A DNA stretch of 64,000 nucleotides from Qingshengfaniella alkalisoli (GTDB lineage: Bacteria > Pseudomonadota > Alphaproteobacteria > Rhodobacterales > Rhodobacteraceae): positions 1,817,501-1,881,500 of the forward strand of contig NZ_CP042261.1 in assembly GCF_007855645.1 (NCBI RefSeq), written 5' to 3'. The position numbers and the translations under genes are program-made. How positions within the stretch are numbered: the stretch's first letter is position 1; every line of letters starts with the position of its first letter. A model generated the notes under the pieces. It did not search any database. It was not told the origin of the DNA and worked only from the letters and a program-made list of their open reading frames with translations. Shown here piece after piece: positions 9,273-18,310 of this stretch.

Positions 9273-10199
9273 TCATGGGTTCAGCCAAGCGAGAATGGCG
9301 GGTAGTGTGATGACGCTCAGCACCGTGGAAATCAGGATGGCGGTGGAGGCGCGATGTGGCGCGATGCCATAGTGCTGCGCCAGAATGTAGACATTCCCAG
9401 CCACCGGAAGCGCAGCACAGGCCACCATCACGGCCGCTTGGAAGGGATCAACCGGAAACACGAACAGCGCGAAAATCGCCACCAACGCAGGATGAAGCAG
9501 CAACTTGCAGCCCGATAGCCATGCGGCGATCTCCAGCCGTTCCGCTGATTTATCGGCAAGCGAGGCACCGATGGCAAACAGCGCACCGGGCGTCGCCGCA
9601 GCACCAAGCGTTTCGAGGAAATAGGCTGCGGGCTCCGGCAACTCCCAGCCAACGATGGACCAGCCCAGCCCAAGCGCAATTGAAACGATCATGGGATTTT
9701 TCAGCAAGCCCAAAGCCGCGACACGAAAACTGGCCAGACTGAGCCGTCCCTCGCGCCCCGTCGAAATCAGGATGACGATCAAGCTGGAAAACACGATCAA
9801 ATCTATGGCAAGCACTTGCATGACCGGCCCGATCGCGGCTTCCCCGATCAGCAGCACCAACATCGGAACGCCAAGAAAACCGACATTGCCGATGACCGCG
9901 CATTGCGCCTCCACCGCTGCTTCCTGCATGCCTCGCTTGCGTATCAATGCCACCACCGTCGCCAGCAGGTAAACGGTAACGCTGCCGCAGAGATACGCAG
10001 CTACAAACGTCCAGTTGAAGACATCCGAAAAGCTCAGTCGCGCGGCAAAATGGAACAACATCGCTGACAGCGCAAAATAGAACACGAACTTCGTCAATGC
10101 CGCTGTCGCCTGCGAGCTGAAGAAGCCGCTGCGACCCGCCCCGTAACCCAGAGCAATCAGCAGGAAGAACGGGAAAGTCTGCCAGAAAACTGCAATCAT
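9273..10199 (-). CDS. AEC-family (auxin efflux carrier) transporter
   Basis: A 308-residue membrane protein with about ten helices in the two five-helix blocks typical of the AEC/MdcF family. It opens FWQTFPFFLLIALGYGAGR and has a conserved ALPVAGNVYILAQHYG segment near the end. Family members export small organic acids such as malate or malonate. The ATG at 10199 fits the family N-terminus; an in-frame GTG at 10238 is possible and neither has a strong ribosome site. It is divergent from the TetR gene at 10336, which may control it. It ends 17 bases upstream of fghA, so the two could share a transcript. Confidence 0.82.
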   Translation of the reverse strand: MIAVFWQTFPFFLLIALGYGAGRSGFFSSQATAALTKFVFYFALSAMLFHFAARLSFSDVFNWTFVAAYLCGSVTVYLLATVVALIRKRGMQEAAVEAQCAVIGNVGFLGVPMLVLLIGEAAIGPVMQVLAIDLIVFSSLIVILISTGREGRLSLASFRVAALGLLKNPMIVSIALGLGWSIVGWELPEPAAYFLETLGAAATPGALFAIGASLADKSAERLEIAAWLSGCKLLLHPALVAIFALFVFPVDPFQAAVMVACAALPVAGNVYILAQHYGIAPHRASTAILISTVLSVITLPAILAWLNP

Positions 10200-10290
10200 G
10201 TCACGGAAGTAGCACGCGACCGACCGCCTCGCCAGCACGAAGAATTGCCCGATTTACTGAACCTTCCTGTGCGGAAAGCTTGCCAAAACT

Positions 10291-10304
10291 AAACTGATCG
10301 GTTT
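10291..10304. promoter_or_regulatory. candidate TetR operator between divergent genes
   Basis: The 14 bases AAACTGATCGGTTT form a near-perfect palindrome (one symmetric mismatch) in the 136-base gap between the AEC transporter and the TetR regulator. The position and symmetry suit autoregulation and control of the neighbour. No binding data are implied. Confidence 0.4.
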
Positions 10305-10335
10305 CAATGCTCGATACCAGCAAACGGAAACTCCA

Positions 10336-10950
10336 TTGGATCAACGAAGCGCATCGGCCCGAAAGGGTCGCAAATATGAACAAGTTGTCGAGGGTGCTCG
10401 AAAGGTCTTCATGCACGAAGGGTTCGAGGGTGCCAGCGTAGATGCCATCGCGAAAGAAGCTGGCGTGTCCAAAGCCACGCTCTACAGCTATTTCTCGGAC
10501 AAGGAAATTCTCTTCCTGGAGGTTGCCAAATCCGAATGCCTGCGACAGGGCGAAGCGTCAGAGATGCTGGTTACACCGGGGCCTGTCGACGAAATGCTGG
10601 CCGAAATCGCACGCAAGATGGCTACGTTTTTCCTGTCCGATTTCGGGATGCGCGTATTCCGTGTGTGCGTCGCGGAGTCAGAACGCTTTCCGGAGCTTGG
10701 CCGCACCTTTTACCAGTGCGGGCCTGAACGCGCCAAAGCGAAGCTGGTGGAGTTTCTGAAGATCCAAGTCGACGAAGGCCATCTGCAAATCACCGACTGC
10801 GAGTTGGCAGCAGAACAGTTCATCGAGCTTTGCAAGGCCCACCTGTTCCCGCGCATGATTTTCAGCGTGGTGACTAAACCATCAGAGGAAGAAATCGAAC
10901 GCGTCATCAAGGGCGCGGTCGAAATGTTCATGGCACGCTACGGAACCTAG
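10336..10950 (+). CDS. TetR/AcrR-family transcriptional regulator
   Basis: A 204-residue repressor-type protein. The N-terminal helix-turn-helix (residues about 15-62) shows the family pattern, with GFEGASVDAIAKEAGVSKAT followed by LYSYFSDKE. The remainder is an all-helical ligand-binding domain of the AcrR C-terminal type. The start is a TTG preceded by GGAAA. It is divergent from the AEC transporter, with a palindrome in the shared promoter region, so local control of that carrier is likely but inferred. Its 3' end overlaps the convergent NYN gene by four bases. Confidence 0.9.
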   Translation: MDQRSASARKGRKYEQVVEGARKVFMHEGFEGASVDAIAKEAGVSKATLYSYFSDKEILFLEVAKSECLRQGEASEMLVTPGPVDEMLAEIARKMATFFLSDFGMRVFRVCVAESERFPELGRTFYQCGPERAKAKLVEFLKIQVDEGHLQITDCELAAEQFIELCKAHLFPRMIFSVVTKPSEEEIERVIKGAVEMFMARYGT

Positions 10951-11669
10951 TCCAGACGCCTGATCTCGAACTGATTACCTGACCCGCGCCGCAACTGGAA
11001 AATCTTCGTATCCGCGATCAGATCGCTCAACTTCTTTCGTCCATAAGTGCGTGGATCGAAGTCAGGATTGGCGGCAGTGATATGTTGGCCAATCTGCCCA
11101 AGCGAATACCATTCATCGTCCTGCTCGATCGAATCCATTGCCCGCGTTATCAATTGACGCGCATCCACCGGCTGAAGTTTCTGCAATGGTTTAGGCGCAG
11201 GCTCATCTGATTCCGACTCTACCCCTTCCGCATCCAGGTTTTCGAGGTAGATGAAACGCTTGCACGCCATGCGGAAAGCTTCAGGCGTTTTCTGCTCGCC
11301 CATGCCGACCACGCCAATCCCCTGTTCACGGATGCGGCTGGCCAGGCGGGTGAAGTCACTGTCGGAACTGACCAGCACGAAGCCATCGAAACGCCCCGTA
11401 TGCAGGATATCCATCGCGTCGATTACCAGCGCAATATCGGACGAATTCTTGCCCTTCGTGTTTGCTGGCGACTGCATGGGCACAATGGCCAACTTCGCCA
11501 GGTTCTTCGACCAGCTACGCAGATTGTCCCGAGAAAAATCCCCGTAGATCCGTCGGATGCTCGCCTCGCCAAACGATGCGATCTCTTCGAAGATTGCCTC
11601 GGCGTAGCGAGCCGGTACATTGTCCGCGTCGATCAAGACGGCAAGAAGGGTGGACCCATTGTCGTTCAT
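10947..11669 (-). CDS. NYN-domain nuclease with OST-HTH/LOTUS-like C-terminus
   Basis: A 240-residue protein. Residues about 8-150 form a NYN (PIN-like) domain of the LabA/DUF88 type with the acidic metal-binding residues in LIDADN (13-18), SSDIALVIDA and SSDSDF (about 101-106). Residues about 165-240 resemble an OST-HTH/LOTUS winged helix (SLGQIGQHITAANPDFDPR and YGRKKLSDLI). This pairing is typical of predicted RNA-cleaving proteins. It overlaps the GNAT gene upstream by four bases, so they form one transcript. Confidence 0.88.
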   Translation of the reverse strand: MNDNGSTLLAVLIDADNVPARYAEAIFEEIASFGEASIRRIYGDFSRDNLRSWSKNLAKLAIVPMQSPANTKGKNSSDIALVIDAMDILHTGRFDGFVLVSSDSDFTRLASRIREQGIGVVGMGEQKTPEAFRMACKRFIYLENLDAEGVESESDEPAPKPLQKLQPVDARQLITRAMDSIEQDDEWYSLGQIGQHITAANPDFDPRTYGRKKLSDLIADTKIFQLRRGSGNQFEIRRLD

Positions 11670-12163
11670 TCGTATGCCTCCGCTGTCAGATCGCGATACA
11701 TAACCAGCGCATCTACGTAGCCTTGCGCGGGGTGTTCAAACGCGTTGGGCAAACGCCCGACCGTATTGAACCCGGCGCGAGTCCAAAGACGCACTGCGCG
11801 TTCATTCCTGGATATTACGAAATTGAACTGCATCGCGCGGTAACCCGCGATCTTCGCTTGCTCCAGGGCGTGTGCCAGCATCTCGCGTGCGACACCTTTG
11901 CCGCCAGCATCCTGCGCCGTGACGAAACCGCAATTGCATACATGCGCGCCACCCCCCGGCTGGTTCCGCTTCAGGTAGTACGTGCCGAGCGGGGTGTCCT
12001 CCTCGACGAGCCATGCCCCGTTCGTCGCGCCCAGCCAATAGCTGAGCGCATCTTCGCGGCTGATATCAGGGTCGATCGCATAAGTGTCGCCAGCGCGGAA
12101 AACCGGCTCCAGCATCTGCCAAAGCAAATCGCTGTCGTCTGCGCTCGCCTTCCGGAATTTCAT
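11666..12163 (-). CDS. GNAT-family N-acetyltransferase
   Basis: A 165-residue acetyltransferase. The acetyl-CoA pyrophosphate loop is seen as DAGGKGVAREML (residues about 89-100), preceded by the beta4 strand CNCGFVT and followed by FNFVISRNERAVRLWTRAGF, the usual motif B region. The acceptor is unknown. It overlaps the NYN gene by four bases (ATGA) and starts three bases after the formaldehyde dehydrogenase stop, so all three may be co-transcribed. Confidence 0.88.
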   Translation of the reverse strand: MKFRKASADDSDLLWQMLEPVFRAGDTYAIDPDISREDALSYWLGATNGAWLVEEDTPLGTYYLKRNQPGGGAHVCNCGFVTAQDAGGKGVAREMLAHALEQAKIAGYRAMQFNFVISRNERAVRLWTRAGFNTVGRLPNAFEHPAQGYVDALVMYRDLTAEAYE

Positions 12164-12165
12164 GT

Positions 12166-13278
12166 TCAGTAGACCACCACCGAGCGGATCGATTTGCCTT
12201 CATGCATCAGATCGAACCCCTTGTTGATGTCCTTGTGAGACAGCGTATGCGTGATCATGGGGTCAATCTCGATCTTGCCATCCATGTACCAGTCCACGAT
12301 CTGAGGCACATCGGACCGCCCGCGCGCACCGCCGAAAGCGGTGCCTTTCCATGTCCGGCCTGTCACCAGCTGGAACGGGCGCGTCGAGATCTCTGCGCCG
12401 GCCGGCGCAACACCGATGACAATGCTTTCTCCCCAGCCCTTATGAGCGGCTTCCAGCGCGGTGCGCATAACGTTCACATTGCCCGTCGCGTCGAAGGTAT
12501 AGTCCGCCCCACCCTTCGTCAGATCAACGAGATAAGGCACAAGATCGCCCTCGACCTCGCTCGGGTTGACGAAATCAGTCATGCCGAAACGCTCCGCAAG
12601 CGGCACTTTCGAAGGATTAAGGTCAACGCCAACTATCTGATCTGCACCAGCCAGACGCAGCCCTTGGATCACGTTCAGGCCGATACCACCCAACCCAAAG
12701 ACGATGGCTCGACAGCCGATTTCAGCCTTTGCCGTGTTGATTACGGCCCCGACGCCAGTGGTGACACCGCAGCCGATGTAGCACACCTTGTCAAAAGGTG
12801 CGTCCTTACGAATCTTGGCGAGCGCGATTTCCGGCAGAACCGTGTGATTGGCAAAAGTCGAGCACCCCATATAGTGCAGGATCGGATCGCCATCCAAAGT
12901 CGAAAACCTCGACGTACCATCCGGCATCACACCCTGCCCCTGTGTAGACCGAATCGACTGGCACAGATTGGTTTTCGGGTTCAGGCAATATTCACATTCA
13001 CGGCACTCAGGGGTGTAAAGCGGGATTACGTGATCACCAGGCTTCATTGAAGTCACGCCGTCACCCACCTCCAGCACGACACCCGCGCCCTCATGCCCCA
13101 GAATGGCAGGAAACAGCCCTTCTGGGTCAGCACCCGATAGCGTGAATTCGTCGGTATGACAGATACCTGTGGCCTTGATCTCTACCAAAACCTCGCCTGC
13201 CTTGGGGCCTTCGAGGTTGACTTCCATGATCTCAAGCGGCTTGCCAGCTTGTGTCGCGACTGCTGCGGTGGTGCGCAT
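12166..13278 (-). CDS. adhI: S-(hydroxymethyl)glutathione dehydrogenase (class III alcohol dehydrogenase)
   Basis: A 370-residue zinc- and NAD-dependent enzyme that oxidises S-hydroxymethylglutathione to S-formylglutathione. Catalytic zinc ligands Cys40 and His62 (GHEGAG) and the structural zinc cysteines 92, 95, 98 and 106 are present, as is the Rossmann GLGGIG motif. The ATG at 13278 is preferred because AGGAG lies just upstream; the longer frame back to 13323 has no family similarity. fghA, the next step, is 3 kb away on the same strand. The gene also goes by frmA, flhA or adhC in other organisms. Confidence 0.95.
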   Translation of the reverse strand: MRTTAAVATQAGKPLEIMEVNLEGPKAGEVLVEIKATGICHTDEFTLSGADPEGLFPAILGHEGAGVVLEVGDGVTSMKPGDHVIPLYTPECRECEYCLNPKTNLCQSIRSTQGQGVMPDGTSRFSTLDGDPILHYMGCSTFANHTVLPEIALAKIRKDAPFDKVCYIGCGVTTGVGAVINTAKAEIGCRAIVFGLGGIGLNVIQGLRLAGADQIVGVDLNPSKVPLAERFGMTDFVNPSEVEGDLVPYLVDLTKGGADYTFDATGNVNVMRTALEAAHKGWGESIVIGVAPAGAEISTRPFQLVTGRTWKGTAFGGARGRSDVPQIVDWYMDGKIEIDPMITHTLSHKDINKGFDLMHEGKSIRSVVVY

Positions 13279-13406
13279 AACCCGATCTCCTATATTCCTT
13301 CCGCAATTTGTTCCATATGCCACAGAAACACAACGTCCCCTTGCGCAGGGATTGCAGAATGACGCAGTTCATGGATTCTTGCGCGAAATCGAGAAGGATT
13401 AGAGTA

Positions 13407-13703
13407 GTGATACGCATGTTCGCCACCCCGGCATTGGCCCTTTCCGCGTTGGTCGCCTGCGAACCGGAATACATGCAGACCCCGGCAGAAACCGCAGTTG
13501 TCGAGCCTGCGGTCGTCACCTGCGATGCGAGTTTTTACCAGCATATGATAGGCGAGCCGATCAGCATGGCCCAAACCATAAATCCCGGCGTAGTGACGCG
13601 GGTACTGCCGTCAGACGGGTTTGTCACGCGCGACTTTGATCGAAACCGCCTGACATTCACGACGACGCCAGACGATACGATCGGACGCGTATTCTGCGGT
13701 TGA
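13407..13703 (+). CDS. lipoprotein with I78-family peptidase inhibitor domain
   Basis: A 98-residue exported protein. A GTG start at 13407 has AGAAGG ten bases upstream and gives a signal peptide ending in a lipobox-like LSALVAC. The mature part has the I78 inhibitor pattern: a Cys near the start (VTCDASFYQHMIGEP), a PGVVTRVLPSDGFVTRDFD core and a closing RVFCG with the second Cys. Members inhibit serine peptidases in the periplasm. A longer in-frame start at 13308 exists but lacks a ribosome site. It is divergent from adhI. Confidence 0.75.
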   Translation: MIRMFATPALALSALVACEPEYMQTPAETAVVEPAVVTCDASFYQHMIGEPISMAQTINPGVVTRVLPSDGFVTRDFDRNRLTFTTTPDDTIGRVFCG

Positions 13704-13908
13704 GGCGTGCGCAGACCCCGCCATGCCGTGTGGGGCTGTTACTGGATCGGCGAGCGACCTGCGCATACCCTGATCGCATGGGAAAGCGGCTAAACTAGGG
13801 CTGTTTCACGGCAAGGTTATGGCATTTTCGCGGCAGTTTTGTAATGGCGCGACCGTGGCAGGCCAGTGAACGCTTGATTTCAGGCGCGGTGCGACACAAT
13901 CTTGATCC

Positions 13909-14256
13909 ATGACGGTTCATACCCCGACACCCCTGCACAAGCCCTCTGAGGCACCGGAACAGGTCGTATTCGACCGCAGCGAGTTGGGCGTCATTCTCGC
14001 GCTCTATGGCAAAATGGTTGCGGCTGGCGAATGGCGCGACTACGGCATGTCTTTTCTCAAGGATCGCGCCGTATTTTCCATCTTTCGGCGCACCGCCGAG
14101 AACCCGCTCTACCGCATTGAAAAACACCCCAAGCTGCGCAATCGCCAAGGCATGTATGTCGTGATCGGGATGGATGGACAAATCATCAAACGGGGCCACA
14201 CGCTGAAATCCACCCTTCAGGTGCTGGAACGCAAGCTGATCCGCGCGGTGAAGTAG
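13909..14256 (+). CDS. DUF2794 family protein
   Basis: A 115-residue soluble protein with the conserved alphaproteobacterial DUF2794 layout: FDRSELGVILALYGKMVAAGEWRDY, then FLKDRAVFSIFRR, then YRIEKHPKLRNRQG. No catalytic motif is known for the family. The ATG follows a 205-base gap, and the gene ends one base before the convergent NlpC/P60 gene. Function unknown; only the family assignment is claimed. Confidence 0.85.
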   Translation: MTVHTPTPLHKPSEAPEQVVFDRSELGVILALYGKMVAAGEWRDYGMSFLKDRAVFSIFRRTAENPLYRIEKHPKLRNRQGMYVVIGMDGQIIKRGHTLKSTLQVLERKLIRAVK

Positions 14257-15030
14257 TCAGCGCAGATCCATCCTGCGTCGTGCGATCACATCACCATCAC
14301 CTTGTTCCGCAATACGCTTGATGGCTTCGTTCAGGGGCTCGAAAGCGACCGACATATGATGCGCATTGGCGTGGATGATACGGCGTTCATTAACCATCAT
14401 TGCAACATGGCCTTCCCAAAAGATCACATCACCGCGTTGCAGGGACGCATGCGTCGGAACGGCGTGGCCCAACTCCGCCACCTGATCGCCGGTGTCGCCC
14501 GGGCACGGCACTCCGCACGCTAACGCTGCGGTCTGCACCAAGCCGGAACAGTCGATGCCCAGTCGGCTATTGCCACCCCAAAGATAGGGTGTGCCGAGGA
14601 ACAGTTCCGCGATCGCCGCAGGATCTCCGAACTTCGCACGCGCCGGCGCAAGATGGACGGTTGGAATGAAATGACCCGTTTTCACACGACTGAACGCGCC
14701 GTCACGATCCAAGACCGTTACCTGAGACCCGAATGACAGGCTGGCTGCATCCTTCGACTTGAAATCGGGCTTTGTGTAAAGATGCGTTGCCAGAGACAGA
14801 ACCTTGTGAGTGGCGGGCGAGGCCTCCCCCAACCGATCCGCGCGCACATATCCCACATAGCCGTCTTTCGTCGCCCGCACGCGGCGATAGCCGTCCGCTT
14901 CTTCCAGCAACATTCCGGTTTCGCCATAAAGCATTTGCCGGATGCGCGCGCCGTTCGGGCGGTCGAGCACATCCGCAACCGGCGCGACGACTTGCAAAGG
15001 GGTCGGCTGATTGGCGCGGGCCTGTGTCAT
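14257..15030 (-). CDS. C40 NlpC/P60 cell-wall peptidase with SH3 domains
   Basis: A 257-residue peptidoglycan endopeptidase. Two bacterial SH3-like domains occupy roughly residues 15-125, followed by an NlpC/P60 domain with catalytic Cys161 (GIDCSGLVQ), His208 (WEGHVAMM) and a third polar residue at His220 (IIHANAHH). No signal peptide is visible, which is usual for the dipeptidyl peptidase VI-like members that recycle muropeptides in the cytoplasm. The ATG at 15030 has an AGGAA site and is preferred over an upstream TTG. It lies 36 bases downstream of the aminopeptidase gene, pointing to a peptide-recycling operon. Confidence 0.9.
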   Translation of the reverse strand: MTQARANQPTPLQVVAPVADVLDRPNGARIRQMLYGETGMLLEEADGYRRVRATKDGYVGYVRADRLGEASPATHKVLSLATHLYTKPDFKSKDAASLSFGSQVTVLDRDGAFSRVKTGHFIPTVHLAPARAKFGDPAAIAELFLGTPYLWGGNSRLGIDCSGLVQTAALACGVPCPGDTGDQVAELGHAVPTHASLQRGDVIFWEGHVAMMVNERRIIHANAHHMSVAFEPLNEAIKRIAEQGDGDVIARRRMDLR

Positions 15031-15066
15031 TCGTTGTTCCTGTGCTGACTGCTTTGCCCCCAAAGA

Positions 15067-16461
15067 TCAGGTGGCGTCAGAGAGATCAAGCAATTCGGGC
15101 AGCGCCTGCAACAATGCGCGCGCCCCCTGTCCGACCCCGCCTTTTGGACGGGCCGGTGCTGAAGATGGCTGCCAGCCATAGATATCGAAATGCACGTAGT
15201 TCTGAGTACCTTCCACGAAACGGCGCAGGAACAACGCGGCAGTGATGGACCCGGCAAAACCGCCCGATGGCGCATTATCCAGATCGGCAATGTCCGGCTC
15301 GATCATCGATTCATAGGGCTCGTGAAATGGCATTTGCCACACCGGATCACGCGCCCGGTCACCGCCCGCAGCCAAAGCGCGCGCCGCAGTCGCGCTGTTG
15401 GTGTAAAACGGCGCCAGATCAGGTCCTACCGCCACTCGCGCGGCACCTGTCAGTGTCGCCATGGACACCATCAGATCGGGGCTTTCCTCATCGGCATAGG
15501 CCAGCGCATCCGCCAATACCAACCGTCCTTCCGCATCCGTGTTGTTGATTTCGACCGTCAACCCTTTGCGCGATGTCAGCACATCCTGCGGCCTGAAGGA
15601 ATTACCGGATACCGAATTCTCGACCGCCGGAATCAGAACTCGCAACCGCAGTCTCAGCCCGAGCGCCATGATCATGCGTGCCAACCCCAAGACGGTCGCC
15701 GCGCCACCCATATCTTTTTTCATCAGGCCCATGGATCGACCAGGCTTCAAGTTCAGTCCGCCAGTATCAAAGCAGACCCCTTTGCCCACCAGTGTCAGCC
15801 GGGGACCATGTTCACCCCAGCGCATATCCAGAAGGCGCGGCTCGCGCGGCGATGCGCGCCCCACCGCATGGATCATCGGGAAGTTTTCTTCGAGCAGACC
15901 ATCGCCCTGCACAACGTCGAAGGACGCACCGAACTCGCGTGCAAGTGCATGGGCGGCGACTTCCAGTTCTTCCGGACCCATATCGGATGCGGGCGTATTG
16001 ATCAGGTCGCGTGTCAGGCATTCACCGGCAGCGATGGCCTCGAGACGCTTGGCGTCCACTCCCTTGGGCGCAACCAATTGGGCGCCCGGCTTGTCCTGCG
16101 CGGCGTAGCGGTCGAATCGATAGGACGCCAGCAGCCATGCGAGCGACTGCTCGGACAGCATATCAACCGGATGATCGGACGCGATCCGCCAAGGGCCTTC
16201 AGGCAGTTGCGTGACGGCCTGTGCCAGAGCAAACCGCGTGCGCGACTGCGCCGCGTCTCCGCCCAACCCGAAAATCGCGCCGGCCACACTGCTACCGGTG
16301 GGCAACAGGCACAATTCACCAGGTTTTCCGGCAAAACCGGCTGCCGTTACCCAATCCGCCCATTGTGCACCATCACCGGATTTCCAACCCGCCAAATCAT
16401 CAGGAGACACCAGATAGATCGGGCAGGCAGCTTCGGTTTCGGCGGCAAATTTCGGCGACAT
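15067..16461 (-). CDS. M17 leucyl aminopeptidase family protein
   Basis: A 464-residue cytosolic aminopeptidase. The M17 signature NTDAEGRLVLADAL is intact, as are the metal-binding KGVCFDTGG and KKDMGGAA segments. The N-terminal domain is shorter and diverged from PepA, as in the Rhodobacterales branch. The ATG at 16461 with an AGAGAGAAT ribosome site is chosen; the frame continues upstream to 16584 but would overlap the next gene. It precedes the NlpC/P60 gene in a likely operon. Confidence 0.93.
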   Translation of the reverse strand: MSPKFAAETEAACPIYLVSPDDLAGWKSGDGAQWADWVTAAGFAGKPGELCLLPTGSSVAGAIFGLGGDAAQSRTRFALAQAVTQLPEGPWRIASDHPVDMLSEQSLAWLLASYRFDRYAAQDKPGAQLVAPKGVDAKRLEAIAAGECLTRDLINTPASDMGPEELEVAAHALAREFGASFDVVQGDGLLEENFPMIHAVGRASPREPRLLDMRWGEHGPRLTLVGKGVCFDTGGLNLKPGRSMGLMKKDMGGAATVLGLARMIMALGLRLRLRVLIPAVENSVSGNSFRPQDVLTSRKGLTVEINNTDAEGRLVLADALAYADEESPDLMVSMATLTGAARVAVGPDLAPFYTNSATAARALAAGGDRARDPVWQMPFHEPYESMIEPDIADLDNAPSGGFAGSITAALFLRRFVEGTQNYVHFDIYGWQPSSAPARPKGGVGQGARALLQALPELLDLSDAT

Positions 16462-16528
16462 GGGATTCTCTCTTGCAGCGTTTCGAACGCACCGATCCTT
16501 ATGCGAAGCAGCGTCCACCGCAAGGGTA

Positions 16529-16885
16529 TCAGCCAGTAAATTCGCCTGGATCCCATATCTCGGTAAGCGAACGGTCCCCGACACGGCTCAGACGCGCTTG
16601 TGTAGCCGCCAGCCCCACACGGTCACGTCGCATCGCGCAAATGGACACGTCCCGCGCGACCCGAGCCAAGTCCTTCATGCCGATTCTGCGCGCGACAGCC
16701 TGCAAGCCCTCAGCCGTTTGCCCCAAGGAACCGAACGCACCCGCGCGGTGATAGCGGTCAATACGCGCGAGCCGCAACGCCATGTCTTCCATTGCATCAC
16801 ACAGCATTTCCTCCGCGCCGGTCTCGCCTAGTCTTTCATAGATCTCCGCCCAGGATCTTGGCATCAAGAGATACGCTTTCCTCAT
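16529..16885 (-). CDS. conserved hypothetical protein
   Basis: A 118-residue, Arg-rich, mostly helical protein with no signal peptide or membrane segment. Segments such as AEEMLCDAMEDMALRLARID and EGLQAVARRIGMKDLARVA look like a packed helical bundle. It ends 67 bases upstream of the aminopeptidase start and shares its direction, so it may be first in that operon. I do not recognise a named family. Start at the ATG at 16885. Confidence 0.65.
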   Translation of the reverse strand: MRKAYLLMPRSWAEIYERLGETGAEEMLCDAMEDMALRLARIDRYHRAGAFGSLGQTAEGLQAVARRIGMKDLARVARDVSICAMRRDRVGLAATQARLSRVGDRSLTEIWDPGEFTG

Positions 16886-17029
16886 GTGATAAACTCACCG
16901 GTCCCACACCAACACCTCACCTTCCGTGCCCCCACGTTCAGTAATTTTGGCGCCCAAGCCTCAAGAAATGATTGCTTTCGTGTGCAAAACTCTCTCGAAT
17001 TCGGTGAGAAACTGCCTTAGATCATCATC

Positions 17030-17705
17030 ATGTCGAACGAGAACAGCACCCTGACTCATGTCAAACCACTGCCTTCCTACCTTTTGCAAAGGTATCAGGG
17101 TTGGCGCGCCACCGATTTCCGAGAACAAAGCGTGGTATCGAAGGCTTGCCGAAGAAGGCCAGCGCCCACGATGCATGATCATCACCTGCTGTGACAGCCG
17201 CGTGCAGGTCAATTCGCTTTTCGGTGCGGGACCGGGTGAATTCTTCATGCACCGCAACATCGCGAACCTCGTCCCGCCCTATGAACCCGATGGCTTGCGC
17301 CACGGGACATCTGCCGCCATCGAATACGCCGTGCGATATCTTAAGGTGTCCAACCTGATCGTGATGGGGCATTCCTCCTGCGGCGGAGCGAAAGGGTGCT
17401 ACGACATGTGCAACGGCAATAACCCGGATTTGGACAGCAAAGAGAGCTTCATCGGACGCTGGATGGAGATCCTGATGCCGGGCTATGAGCGCGTGAAGGA
17501 CAAGGGCGACGAAGAAACCGTTACCCGCGAATTGGAAAAGCAGACGGTTGTCGTGTCACTTGAAAATCTGATGACCTTTCCCTTCGTGCGTGACGCGGTG
17601 TCCAAAGATGTTCTGTCGATCCACGGCGTCTGGTCGAACCTGGCATCCGGCGAGATCGAGTTCTACGACGCCGACCGCGATGCTTTTTCCATAGTGTCCG
17701 CCTAA
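17030..17705 (+). pseudogene. beta-class carbonic anhydrase with a frameshift near the 5' end
   Basis: The zinc enzyme that interconverts CO2 and bicarbonate. The catalytic body is complete: CCDSRV, FMHRNIANLVPP and GHSSCGGAKG supply the Cys, Asp, His, Cys set. The first about 30 residues (with KPLPSYLLQRYQGWRATDF, as in relatives) are encoded in the frame starting at ATG 17030, while the rest, from ENKAWYRR, is in the next frame. The break lies at about 17117-17121, where the codon between TTC and GAG has only one base, equivalent to two lost bases. An ATG at 17058 opens the downstream frame but gives an unrelated N-terminus. It is either a real frameshift or a sequencing error; the downstream frame is otherwise undamaged. 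Confidence 0.8.
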
Positions 17706-18310
17706 AACGCTGCCCGCACCCCAAATAGCACGGCATTCGATCCGGTGCGGGCGTCGAACGTCTCCCATGCGTGGGAACGATGGTGCAGGCGAATATAGGG
17801 TCGCCAATCCGAGGCGCGCGCGCCGAACTCCATCTCCAGAAACCAATGGGCTAGCAGTTCAGTGCTTTCGCCTGTGCGCTCGATTTCCGAAACCGGCGGT
17901 TCGGTCGCGTAGGACAGGCCCAGCCCATATGCCAGCGACGGAATGAACACCTGATCCGTGCGGGGTGTGCGGTAGAAGACCGGAACAGAAACCTCGATAT
18001 GGTCTTGCTCTCCGAAGTGCTTGAGCAGTTGCCCCTCGACCCCGACAAACCCCCAGCGACCTAGTCCCCATTCACGAGAAAGCGCGACGCCCGACAGTTG
18101 GGCGTCGCGCCATGAGATCGAGCCGGGCTGTTCAGCCACTTCGCCCCATTCATTATCGGTCATGCGTCCGACGCTGAGAGACCAATAGCCGGTTGCCTCT
18201 TGAGCCTTCACCGGGTCGGACAAGACGAGCGCAGCGGCCAAAACCGCTGCGGTCACATCAGGCCTTCTTGAGAATCCGTTTACCCAGAGTTTCAGCGATC
18301 TGAACGGCAT
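17702..18310 (-). CDS. PagL-like lipid A deacylase / acyloxyacyl hydrolase family outer-membrane protein
   Basis: A 202-residue exported protein with an N-terminal signal region (residues about 15-36, ending VKAQ) and a small beta-barrel composition. The C-terminus RLHHRSHAWE followed by a GSN and VLFGVRAAF strand matches the lipid A 3-O-deacylase pattern of a His-x-Ser pair in the last strands. The ATG at 18310 overlaps the end of asd by 53 bases; a GTG at about 18256, just past the asd stop, would give a shorter, less basic signal peptide. It converges on the carbonic anhydrase with a four-base overlap. The family call is moderate. Confidence 0.55.
   Translation of the reverse strand: MPFRSLKLWVNGFSRRPDVTAAVLAAALVLSDPVKAQEATGYWSLSVGRMTDNEWGEVAEQPGSISWRDAQLSGVALSREWGLGRWGFVGVEGQLLKHFGEQDHIEVSVPVFYRTPRTDQVFIPSLAYGLGLSYATEPPVSEIERTGESTELLAHWFLEMEFGARASDWRPYIRLHHRSHAWETFDARTGSNAVLFGVRAAF

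Noticed and set aside
15190-16539. A 449-residue plus-strand frame opposite the aminopeptidase gene.
   Set aside because: The minus-strand gene carries the M17 signature; the plus frame is rich in Arg, Gln and His with no motif.
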